Positions 7,586-14,744 of a stretch of 24,019 nt of DNA are shown here, piece after piece. A program made the translations under genes and the position numbers. The stretch is from positions 1 through 24,019 of the forward strand of contig DCGN01000029.1 of NCBI GenBank assembly GCA_002315275.1, written 5' to 3'. Position 1 is the stretch's first letter. Every line of letters starts with the position of its first letter. Source of the DNA: Clostridiales bacterium UBA1777 (GTDB lineage: Bacteria; Bacillota; Clostridia; Oscillospirales; Oscillospiraceae). The notes below the pieces were generated by a model that saw nothing but the letters and a program-made list of their open reading frames with translations, was not told where the DNA came from and did not search any database.

Positions 7586-7763
7586 ATTTGTCTTCTCCCT
7601 TCGTATGGCATTTATCCGCCATCGCACAGCCTGCGCAGCCGCAGCCGCAGCCCTTTCCCCTCTTCTTATTCTGAATGAGCTTTCTGACCGCTGCAGTCGC
7701 AAACGCCGCGAGGACAACGCATATCAGAACCGTTGCAAAATTTGCCTGTATCCAAAGCAGCAT
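7584..7763 (-). CDS. FeoB-associated Cys-rich membrane protein
   Basis: A 59-aa gene. One N-terminal membrane segment (about 8-26) is followed by a basic stretch (QNKKRGKG) and a Cys-rich tail CGCGCAGC (C39, C41, C43, C46) plus C52-His. This layout is that of the FeoB_associated family (Pfam PF12669), small proteins usually encoded next to the ferrous iron transporter FeoB and thought to help iron transfer. No feoA or feoB lies in this window, so this copy is an orphan. The ATG follows GGAAGGAGG with 8 bp between them, and a TATAAT promoter lies just upstream. Confidence is good for the gene and moderate for the role. Confidence 0.82.
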   Translation of the reverse strand: MLLWIQANFATVLICVVLAAFATAAVRKLIQNKKRGKGCGCGCAGCAMADKCHTKGEDK

Positions 7764-7798
7764 AGCGCCGCCTCCTTCCGAACGTTTTCTTGCTGTTT

Positions 7799-7828
7799 AT
7801 TATACTGCGATACGCATATTTTAAGCAA
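7799..7828 (-). promoter_or_regulatory. Promoter of the FeoB-associated gene
   Basis: Minus-strand perfect TATAAT with TTGCTT 18 bp upstream. The -35 box is weak, so activation or an extended element may help. The leader to the ATG is about 30 nt. Confidence 0.6.
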
Positions 7829-7841
7829 GGTCTTTCCCGGC

Positions 7842-7878
7842 AAAAGAGAACGCCCGCATAAGGCGGACGTTCTCTTTT
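7842..7878 (-). terminator. Rho-independent terminator after the MMPL-GLUG operon
   Basis: AAAAGAGAACG / CGTTCTCTTTT arms extend after one mismatch into CCGC / GCGG, with a 5-nt loop. The minus strand ends in CTCTTTTGCC. The hairpin starts about 9 nt after the stop of the GLUG protein gene. Confidence 0.88.
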
Positions 7879-7886
7879 ACTGTTTC

Positions 7887-10800
7887 TTATTCGGCCTTTG
7901 CCTCGGCCTTTTTCTTCTTGCTGTTTCTTACTATTGCGACTGTCACTATCGTGACGCCTGCCACGAATGCCGCAGCTGCCGCAATGATTATCCACAGCAT
8001 GATGCTGCCGCTGTCGGTAACGCAGGCGAATACCATCTGCTCGCCCTCACCGTTAAACACGACATAACTGCCGCTGTCGGTCGTCTGAACCTTTGTCCAA
8101 ACATTGTCCTTCAGAATGTAGATCGCAAACTCCTCGGACTCGATGGGAGGCAGGTAGCGGACGGTGTAGCTGAGGTCTGCGCCGGGCTCTGCGCCGTCGA
8201 TACGGAGCACCCACTTTTCGAGAACCTCCTCGCCGTCAACATCGGGGCCTTCGCCGGTGTACTCGTTGATGATGACGTTTGCGTAATCCTCAAACTCACC
8301 CTCGACAAGAACGACGGACTTTTCATCGTCCTCACGGACTTCCTCAGCGGCCATGCTGGCCTGCAGAGGCGTGTATACAGCTTCGATCAGATCGCTGAAG
8401 GTAAGCACGGAGTAGTCATACTCGGGCCATGCGCCGCTGAAGCCTTCCTTTGCGGGGACTTCGGGGATCTCGGCCTTATCTATCGTTCCGCCGTACTTGA
8501 AGTCGATCGTCTTGATGACCTCGCCGTCAACGGAGAAGCTGAGCTTCAGACGACTGAAATCTGAGGGAACGGTGGGATCGGTTATAAGCTTTTCGTATGT
8601 GGTGCGCTCTGCGACGCCGATGTAGCTGATACCGTCGATACCGCCGAGATCGTCGTTTACATAGAGGTTATTGCTGATGCTGCCCTCTTCGGAAACATCG
8701 GCATAGCCTGCTATGGTGCCGAGGCACTCGGACTGTGCCTCAACGCCGATGAGCGTGCGGCAGTCGGTGATCTTGGTGCCGAAGCCCGCGATGCCGCCGA
8801 CATAGGACTGGCCCGCAACGCTGCACATAGCGTAGCTGCTTCTGACGGCCGTCTCACTGTAGCCCGCGATACCGCCGACATACATACCGTCGGTGCTTTC
8901 GACCGCGCCGTAGCCCTCGCAGGAGATCACGGCACCGATCTTCTCCTCACCGACTATACCGCCGATATTGTTCTTCTTGCCGGTGATGCCGCCGTTGTTC
9001 GTGCAGTCACGGATAACGCATCTTGCCTCGTAGGTGCTGGAAGCAACGATGGAAATATCGGCTGCCTCTTCAATTTTCTCGATGATCTCTTCGGCCTCGT
9101 CTACACCCATGGTGCCTGCGATGCCGCCGACGCTCGTGTCGCCCTCAACAGAGCCGTAGTTGGTGGAGGAGAGGACCTTGCCGTTCGTGTTGCCGGTCTC
9201 ATTATCCTCGGATACGTCCTCCATATAGGTGTAGTCCCAGTTGCCGGTAAGAACATTGGACATCATCGTGAGGACTACGTTGGCCTGATCGTTCAGAGCC
9301 TTGAGGTCTTCCGTAGCTATATCTGACGTATTGTCAAGCGCGGTGTTGAGAGTACCCATGCTGTCGGTCACAGCGCCGAGGTTGTTATAAAGGTCATCGG
9401 TGGCCTGATAGTACTTGCTGGAGAGATTCTGGAAGCGGATCTCCTCCATTGCCGCAAGCTCTGCGTCAAGGCCCGCGAAGCCTGCCGTTGCATCGTCAAA
9501 GTAGTCGGATGCGGCAACGAAGTAATCTCTGGCCTCGTTTGCGTTCTGCGTTGCGAATTCTATTCTGGAATCGTCTCCGATGCCGTCACCGTCAGTGTCA
9601 ACGCTCTCGCGGAGGTAGTATTCGTCGAGCTTATCGATTATCTGCGACTTGGCCTTGTTTGCGTTTGCGGAATCCTTGATGAGGTCGGGCAGGACTATCA
9701 TTATCTCGTCAACGATATCGTCCTTATCATCTAAGTCCTTATCGTAATCATAGCCGAACATCTGCTTTGCTTCTTCCTGTTCTGCCTTGCTCGGCTTGAT
9801 ATTGTTGAGCTCACTCTCTGTGTATTCGGAATATTCGGTATCGCTCGTATAGATAGTGCCGAGGTATGCCAGATAATCCATCTCATAGCTCATACGCTTG
9901 AGAGAGCCGGTGAGGTTGTCTATGTAAGAGTCGAGCTCTGCCAGGTCGCCCTCGTTCATTTCGAGAGTGGAAAGGCATACATCGAGCTTCTCAAGGCCTA
10001 TCGTCAGCCTGGAAGCCGCATCGTTGAAGCTTGCGGAGATGGGTACCATTCTGTCAATCACGAGCTCCACTCTGCTGATGAGCTCATTGACGGACTCGAT
10101 CGTGCCGTCAACAAAGCTGTTGATCTCGCTGTGCACGCTGCTTGCGCTGTTGATCGCGGATCTGGTGTTATTCTTAATAGCATTGAGAGCCTCGGTAACC
10201 TGATCGGACTGGGTGTTGCCGTTGGTAAGAGCCTTGTCTGCAAGGTCATGCAGCTTGTTGAGCTCCTCGGTGAGCGTGCCGGAGTTAATCAGCTGCTTGT
10301 TCGGCTCCATTTGACCGACGATGCCGCCGACATCCTGCCTGCCGTATACCGTGCCGCGGTTCTCGCAGCCCGTGATATAGCCGGACTGTCTGCCGACGAT
10401 GCCGCCGACATTGTAGCCGTAGTGCTGATAGCCGACGGTGCCGTAATTGACGCAGCCCTTGAGCTCGCCCATGGAAGCGCCTGCAATACCGCCCGTGTCC
10501 TTAACGCTGTCGGTCTCCTCTGCCGCATTGAAGCCCTCGGTAATAGAGGTAAGGTCAACCGTGTACTTGTCGACCTCGCTCTGGCTTATCGTGGTATTGA
10601 CGGCAGCGTAGTTGAGAGAGCTTTCGATACGTCCGTTGTTATAGCCTACGATACCGCCCGTGAACTGAATGCCGCTGAGCTGGCCGTTTGCGGTGCAGCC
10701 GATGACGGTGCCGTAGTTTTCGCCCGCGATACCGCCGACGTCATTCTCACCGGTCACAGAGCCGCTGTATACGCAGCTTTCGATAGTGCCGCGGTTCGTG

Positions 10801-11195
10801 CCCGCGATACCGCCTATCTCGCATGCGCTTCCGCCGGGAGCAACGGTGCCCGAAAGATTAAGGTTCTTGACAGTACCGTTCTTCTCTATATAGCGGAAGA
10901 AGCCCTGATGCGAGCCGTCTGCATTAACGGTAAAGTTGCTGATCGTATAGCCGTTGCCGTCAAACGTACCGCTGAAGGTAGGTATCGGCGTAAGCGCTGC
11001 GCCGCCCATATCGATGTCGTTTTCCAGAACAACAGTTACGTTTGCAGAGTAGCTGTCCAGCTGGCAGTTCTTTGCGAGCTGAGCAAGATCATCTGCAGTA
11101 TGGATCCTGACTGTTGTACTTGCCGCGACTGCAACAGGTGCGATAATCGCTGCAACCAGCAGAACGATCAGTACCAGAGCTATTGTCTTTTTCAT
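7887..11195 (-). CDS. Exported, membrane-anchored GLUG-repeat protein with central helical domain
   Basis: A 1102-aa surface protein. A signal peptide (1-25) is followed by a beta-helix-like block with GLUG motifs (GGIAG/GGIVG cores near 128, 154, 180, 235, 264 and 290) and a long helical, coiled-coil-prone region (about 305-655). A calcium-loop-like DTDGDGIGD at 533-541 lies inside that helical region. A second GLUG block follows (cores near 690, 745, 774 and 800), then a beta-rich C-terminal part, one membrane helix (about 1067-1089) and a lysine-rich cytosolic tail. Several GLUG cores are spaced exactly 26 residues apart. The start ATG overlaps the stop of the MMPL gene (ATGA), with GGAGAG upstream, so the two are made together. 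GLUG repeats (PF07581) occur in surface and adhesin-like proteins; the helical insert resembles extracellular parts of YhgE/Pip-type proteins. A partner role for the pump is inferred, and adhesion is an alternative. Confidence 0.88.
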   Translation of the reverse strand: MKKTIALVLIVLLVAAIIAPVAVAASTTVRIHTADDLAQLAKNCQLDSYSANVTVVLENDIDMGGAALTPIPTFSGTFDGNGYTISNFTVNADGSHQGFFRYIEKNGTVKNLNLSGTVAPGGSACEIGGIAGTNRGTIESCVYSGSVTGENDVGGIAGENYGTVIGCTANGQLSGIQFTGGIVGYNNGRIESSLNYAAVNTTISQSEVDKYTVDLTSITEGFNAAEETDSVKDTGGIAGASMGELKGCVNYGTVGYQHYGYNVGGIVGRQSGYITGCENRGTVYGRQDVGGIVGQMEPNKQLINSGTLTEELNKLHDLADKALTNGNTQSDQVTEALNAIKNNTRSAINSASSVHSEINSFVDGTIESVNELISRVELVIDRMVPISASFNDAASRLTIGLEKLDVCLSTLEMNEGDLAELDSYIDNLTGSLKRMSYEMDYLAYLGTIYTSDTEYSEYTESELNNIKPSKAEQEEAKQMFGYDYDKDLDDKDDIVDEIMIVLPDLIKDSANANKAKSQIIDKLDEYYLRESVDTDGDGIGDDSRIEFATQNANEARDYFVAASDYFDDATAGFAGLDAELAAMEEIRFQNLSSKYYQATDDLYNNLGAVTDSMGTLNTALDNTSDIATEDLKALNDQANVVLTMMSNVLTGNWDYTYMEDVSEDNETGNTNGKVLSSTNYGSVEGDTSVGGIAGTMGVDEAEEIIEKIEEAADISIVASSTYEARCVIRDCTNNGGITGKKNNIGGIVGEEKIGAVISCEGYGAVESTDGMYVGGIAGYSETAVRSSYAMCSVAGQSYVGGIAGFGTKITDCRTLIGVEAQSECLGTIAGYADVSEEGSISNNLYVNDDLGGIDGISYIGVAERTTYEKLITDPTVPSDFSRLKLSFSVDGEVIKTIDFKYGGTIDKAEIPEVPAKEGFSGAWPEYDYSVLTFSDLIEAVYTPLQASMAAEEVREDDEKSVVLVEGEFEDYANVIINEYTGEGPDVDGEEVLEKWVLRIDGAEPGADLSYTVRYLPPIESEEFAIYILKDNVWTKVQTTDSGSYVVFNGEGEQMVFACVTDSGSIMLWIIIAAAAAFVAGVTIVTVAIVRNSKKKKAEAKAE

Positions 11196-13651
11196 AATTT
11201 GCTCTCTCCTATATCATCTGAATTTGCTGAATCTACTGTTTCTTCGGGAAGCTGTTCGAAGCCGCCCATTGTGATGCTTGCCGTCATCTCACCGCGGAAT
11301 GTACCGTGGATCTCCGCGTCAATGTATCCGTTTACCATGCCCTTGACGCGGCCGTTGAGCTTGACCGAGCCGACTCTCTGTGTTTTCTCGCGGCTGAGAT
11401 CAAGATTGAAGGAGGTCTTGCTTATTATCAGATCGCCCAGCAGCAGTATCTGCGGCAGGACGCACATGACCAGGACAATGGATATCATCGTGCCCGCTCC
11501 GAGGTACACGCCTATGCTGGAAATGCTTTCATTTGAAGCGATAGCCCCTATCGCAACTCCGGACAGCGCCAGCATCGAGCCTGATGTGATAACCGTCGGA
11601 AAAGCGAGGTTCAGGGTTTCTATCATTGCATCCCTAATCGGCATGCTCTCCTTCAGCTCAAGATATCGGCTTGAGATAACGATTGCATAGTCGATATTGG
11701 CACCCATCTGAATGGAGCTGATAATCATATATACGAGGAAGAACACACGCTCTCCCCTAAGGCTCGGTATCGCAAAGTTGATCCAAATACTGCCCTGAAT
11801 GATCAGTATCAAAAGCACCGGCATACCGGCCGACTTAAATGAGAAAATCAGAACCGCGATAACAAAGACAATGGTAAGAACATTTACCTTGAGCATATCT
11901 CCCTCACAGGAGACCTTCAGCTCGCTGCAGCTCGTTGTATCTCCGACGATCAGATAATCGTCGTAATATCTCGCCGCGATACCGTGAAGCACATTGAGGT
12001 ATGCGTAGCTCTTATCACCCTCAAGGGGAAGATCTGTCTGAATGACTATTCGCGACCAGTTTTCCGATCTGAGCTGGATATCCGCGTCATGCAGCTCCTG
12101 CTCCATGTCGTTGAGGTCGTCCTTTTCATCCTGAGAAAGGCCAACATCTATCTCCTGCTGTTTATCGCAGAGGTATAGATAAATATCAAGAAGAGGAAGC
12201 TTATAGTTATCTATATTGGTAATAGCCTGACCGTAGTCCTCCTGCTCCATTGCGTAGTAGGAGTAAAGTGCTCTGGCCTCCTCATAATCGAGACCGGTCA
12301 TCTCGCCGAAGGTCCTCGGCCCGACAGAATCCGTGAGGTAGTAACCGTCCTTGACCTCGACATTCGCAAGACCCTTGACTGATATGGTCTCATCAAGCTC
12401 TTCAATTTCGGCAATCATTTTCTTTTCACTGTCGAAATCTCCGCTCGGGATGAGAAGCGCCATCTGATTGTGCTTTGAGAAGGTGTCTTCTATCTTCTGC
12501 TTTGCTAACTGCTCTTCGTTCTTCCTTAGCGATTCTATCGAGTACTGGCTGAAAACATACTCAACACTGTTTGATGAGATGTAAGCGCCGACCAGAAGCA
12601 CAACGAATATCGCGGGAACGATGATCCTCGTTTTGTATGCATACCTTCCGAGGAAGCTGACCTTCGGAACGAAGTTCCTGTGGTGTGTCTTGTCTATGAG
12701 CTTCGAGAACGTCACGAGCAGTCCGGGCATCAGCAGGAAGACTGAGCAGAGGCTCAATAGGATCGCCTTGATAAGCACACCTCCGAGGTCAGCTCCAAGC
12801 TCGTACTCCATGAAGCACAGAGCCAAAAGACCGGAGACGGTCGTAAGGCTGCTTGCCGCAATATCCGGAATCGCTTTGGTCAACGCAAGTATCGCAGCTT
12901 CCTTTGCGGGAAGCGTCTCATGCGCTTCGGCATAGCGGTGGCAGAGCATGACAGCATAGTCGATAGCAAGCGCAAGCTGAAGAACGATGGCAATAGAGTC
13001 GGTAACGAAGGATATCTCTCCCATCAGGAAGTTCGTGCCGACGTTCAGAATTGCCGCGCCGCCGAAGGTAAGCAGGATAACGATTATCTCGCCGTAGGTC
13101 TTTGATGTAATGAGAAGAACGACAAAAACTATCAGCGCCGCGATACCGTCGACAACGATCATTTCCTTATCGATTATCGTGGCCAGAGGGTTTCCAACTT
13201 CTGTATGGATATATGTGTCATAACCCTTGAGAGAGTCTTTCACGCGTTCAAGCGTCTCAATGCTGATATCGTCATTGGTCTCACCCTTAAACGAAACCGT
13301 AAACAATGCCGCCGCGGAAGCGAAGTGGTCGGTCGTATCGTCAAACTCGACCTCTCTCACGCCGTCAATACCCTCGAGCATATCGGCTATCTTGAGCGCC
13401 TGCGAATATGTGACATTATCGACCATTACGTTGGCATAGCCGAATGTCGTAAACTCCTCTTCCATTATATCCAGCGCCTGACGGGTTTCCGTCGAATCCG
13501 GGAGGTAGCTGAAGAGATCGTCATTAACTTTTACCCATCCGGACGAGAAGACCGTAAATACGGCCATCGCGACCATCAGTAAATAGATTAGCTTTCTCCG
13601 TTCAACTATCAGAGTGCAAATACGGCGGAGAAAGCTGCCGTTTGTGTTCAA
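11192..13651 (-). CDS. MMPL/RND-family transporter (TTG start)
   Basis: An 819-aa membrane protein with the two-fold RND plan. TM1 (about 21-38) and an outside domain (39-164) are followed by a five-helix bundle (165-325); TM7 (about 341-360) and a second outside domain (361-590) are followed by a second bundle (590-760) and a short cytosolic tail. Each half carries the expected Asp-Tyr pair of the proton-relay helix: AIDYAVMLCHRY (D231) and GANIDYAIVISSRYLE (D654). MMPL pumps move lipids, siderophores or hydrophobic peptides using the proton gradient; the cargo here is unknown. The TTG start is 10 nt after GGAGGTG, and no better ATG is nearby. It overlaps the GLUG protein gene by 4 bp. It is preceded by a promoter with tandem repeats over the predicted transcript start, which suggests control by a repressor encoded elsewhere. 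Confidence 0.92.
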   Translation of the reverse strand: MNTNGSFLRRICTLIVERRKLIYLLMVAMAVFTVFSSGWVKVNDDLFSYLPDSTETRQALDIMEEEFTTFGYANVMVDNVTYSQALKIADMLEGIDGVREVEFDDTTDHFASAAALFTVSFKGETNDDISIETLERVKDSLKGYDTYIHTEVGNPLATIIDKEMIVVDGIAALIVFVVLLITSKTYGEIIVILLTFGGAAILNVGTNFLMGEISFVTDSIAIVLQLALAIDYAVMLCHRYAEAHETLPAKEAAILALTKAIPDIAASSLTTVSGLLALCFMEYELGADLGGVLIKAILLSLCSVFLLMPGLLVTFSKLIDKTHHRNFVPKVSFLGRYAYKTRIIVPAIFVVLLVGAYISSNSVEYVFSQYSIESLRKNEEQLAKQKIEDTFSKHNQMALLIPSGDFDSEKKMIAEIEELDETISVKGLANVEVKDGYYLTDSVGPRTFGEMTGLDYEEARALYSYYAMEQEDYGQAITNIDNYKLPLLDIYLYLCDKQQEIDVGLSQDEKDDLNDMEQELHDADIQLRSENWSRIVIQTDLPLEGDKSYAYLNVLHGIAARYYDDYLIVGDTTSCSELKVSCEGDMLKVNVLTIVFVIAVLIFSFKSAGMPVLLILIIQGSIWINFAIPSLRGERVFFLVYMIISSIQMGANIDYAIVISSRYLELKESMPIRDAMIETLNLAFPTVITSGSMLALSGVAIGAIASNESISSIGVYLGAGTMISIVLVMCVLPQILLLGDLIISKTSFNLDLSREKTQRVGSVKLNGRVKGMVNGYIDAEIHGTFRGEMTASITMGGFEQLPEETVDSANSDDIGESKL

Positions 13652-13707
13652 GCCTTATTTACACCTCCGTAATATCCGGCAGGCTCGTTGGATCAAGCGA
13701 ATCCTTG

Positions 13708-13723
13708 CTATGCGATCGTATAG
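13708..13723. repeat. 16-bp near-perfect palindrome in the MMPL leader
   Basis: CTATGCGATCGTATAG is an inverted repeat with one mismatched pair, centred on CGATCG. It lies between the predicted transcript start and the MMPL TTG start. It is compatible with a TetR-type operator, but that is inference. Confidence 0.35.
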
Positions 13724-13747
13724 ACTGCAAAACACAATAATATACGC

Positions 13748-13766
13748 ATACTATGATATACTATGA
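13748..13766. repeat. Tandem ATACTATGA repeats over the MMPL transcript start
   Basis: Two exact copies of ATACTATGA are separated by one base, giving a 10-bp period (one helical turn), immediately downstream of the -10 box. This is where a repressor would block initiation. Confidence 0.5.
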
Positions 13767-13794
13767 AGTATACTCAAAGTGAACTTTAATTCAA
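13767..13794 (-). promoter_or_regulatory. Promoter of the MMPL-GLUG operon
   Basis: Minus-strand TTGAAT, 16-bp spacer, TATACT. The leader to the MMPL start is about 110 nt and contains the tandem repeats and a palindrome. Confidence 0.7.
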
Positions 13795-14116
13795 GGTTTA
13801 TAACGTTGCATTATGGTTTCAATATAGATAACAAAATTACATTTTGATGGCAGCGGCATCCTTCTGATGTGCTGCAGTCTCCGTTTTTTGCGGAAAATCA
13901 GCTGTTTTTCGGCTTTGGATACGTGGGATCCGCGCTCAATATATAGACATTATTTTATATTTTTCTTAATTTTTCGTCTATTTATTGGATTTTAGTTCCG
14001 GCGAAGTCCATTTTTTAGGCTACCGGTCTGTTTTCTCGCGTATGTTTCGTTTCATTACGGTTTTGTCACACCGTTTGACGGTTTATTCAATTTCTTTGAA
14101 GTATTTTGTTACCTAT

Positions 14117-14176
14117 ATTATGTTGACCGCTCTCACATTATGTTCACTTTATTATTGTAACTCTTTTTATGTTCAC
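14117..14176 (+). repeat. Three copies of an 11-bp direct repeat, (A/T)TTATGTT(G/C)AC
   Basis: Copies at 14117-14127 (ATTATGTTGAC), 14137-14147 (ATTATGTTCAC) and 14166-14176 (TTTATGTTCAC). The first two are exactly 20 bp apart. A related GTTCACATAA lies at 14285. They could be protein-binding sites or AT-rich coincidence. Confidence 0.4.
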
Positions 14177-14297
14177 GCATTGCTTTTTCACATTATTATT
14201 TAATAGCCGAAACTATTATCGGACGTTTCTTCGTTTTTATAGGCATTATTGCTTTATCCAAGCATTTTTATTCGTTTTTTATCAGTTCACATAACAC

Positions 14298-14337
14298 AAC
14301 GCAGAAGAGCACATTTTGTACTGCGTTCTTCTGCGTT
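14298..14337. repeat. 11-bp-stem hairpin in the AT-rich region
   Basis: AACGCAGAAGA / TCTTCTGCGTT arms with an 18-nt loop, about 95 nt downstream of the Smr gene stop. Neither strand has a T-run after the stem, so it is a poor classical terminator; it may still stabilise or end the Smr transcript. Confidence 0.45.
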
Positions 14338-14430
14338 GCATTACCGTATAAATTTATGTAAATTAAATTACATTCGCTATGGCGTTCGTGTCTCCCTGTT
14401 GCTGCGTTGAAAACGATGTAACTGCTTTGT

Positions 14431-14682
14431 TTAACTCAGTTCTCTCAGCACCAGATCGGTCTCCCCTTGATTGGTTCCGAGCTCGATCCTTATCACCTTT
14501 GGGTTCTTTGCTATCTGATTTCTCACAAGCTCTCTCAGCGCGGTGCCTCCGCGGTAGCCGTGGATGACTCTTATCCTGTATACACCGCGCCCCGCTTTTT
14601 TTATTGCGCTCTCGATACATATCTTTGCCTGATACGCCGTCATGCCATGGACGTCGATCTCGGTGATGGCCGAATTTATCAT
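14431..14682 (-). CDS. Stand-alone Smr-domain protein
   Basis: An 83-aa protein consisting almost wholly of a Smr (small MutS-related) domain: IDVHGMTAYQA at 9-19 (the LDLHG-type motif) and IHGYRGGTALRELVR at 40-54 (the HGxGxGxLR-type motif). Smr domains bind and in some proteins cut DNA or RNA; in MutS2 and bacterial SmrB-type proteins they act on recombination intermediates or on mRNA at collided ribosomes. The ATG at 14682 is 6 nt after GGAGG; the longer frame (to 14700) has no ribosome site of its own. It follows the PQQ-propeller gene after a strong terminator, and no promoter is evident in the short gap, so it may depend on read-through. The molecular role of this isolated domain is uncertain. 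Confidence 0.85.
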   Translation of the reverse strand: MINSAITEIDVHGMTAYQAKICIESAIKKAGRGVYRIRVIHGYRGGTALRELVRNQIAKNPKVIRIELGTNQGETDLVLRELS

Positions 14683-14709
14683 ATTGTTCCTCCGTATCAC
14701 ATGTGAAAA

Positions 14710-14738
14710 GAGCGGGCAACGGATGGCCGTGCCCGCTC
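14710..14738 (-). terminator. Rho-independent terminator after the PQQ-propeller gene
   Basis: GAGCGGGC / GCCCGCTC arms extend past a one-base bulge into ACGG / CCGT with a 4-nt loop. The minus-strand tail is TTTTCACATG. A perfect TCACATGTGA palindrome (14697-14706) follows at once, before the Smr ribosome binding site. Confidence 0.85.
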
Positions 14739-14744
14739 ACTTGC

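Larger units (their letters stand above)
13795..14430. other. AT-rich noncoding region
   Basis: About 640 bp without a credible gene, clearly richer in A+T than its surroundings and with long T-runs on the plus strand. A 72-codon plus-strand reading frame at 13985-14203 has no ribosome site and a composition expected from random AT-rich DNA. The region holds the upstream part of the MMPL promoter, a set of repeated TTATGTTSAC sequences and a long hairpin near its right end. No tRNA or riboswitch architecture was recognised. Confidence 0.6.

Noticed and set aside
7463..7717. 84-codon minus-strand frame over the FeoB-associated gene
   Set aside because: It overlaps the better supported 59-aa gene in another frame and lacks a ribosome site.
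10131..11690. Plus-strand 519-codon frame opposite the GLUG and MMPL genes
   Set aside because: Repetitive Ala/Asp-rich text arises from the reverse complement of GLUG repeats; no ribosome site.
13985..14203. 72-codon plus-strand frame in the AT-rich region
   Set aside because: TTG start without a ribosome site, Tyr/Phe/Leu-rich text expected from random AT-rich DNA.
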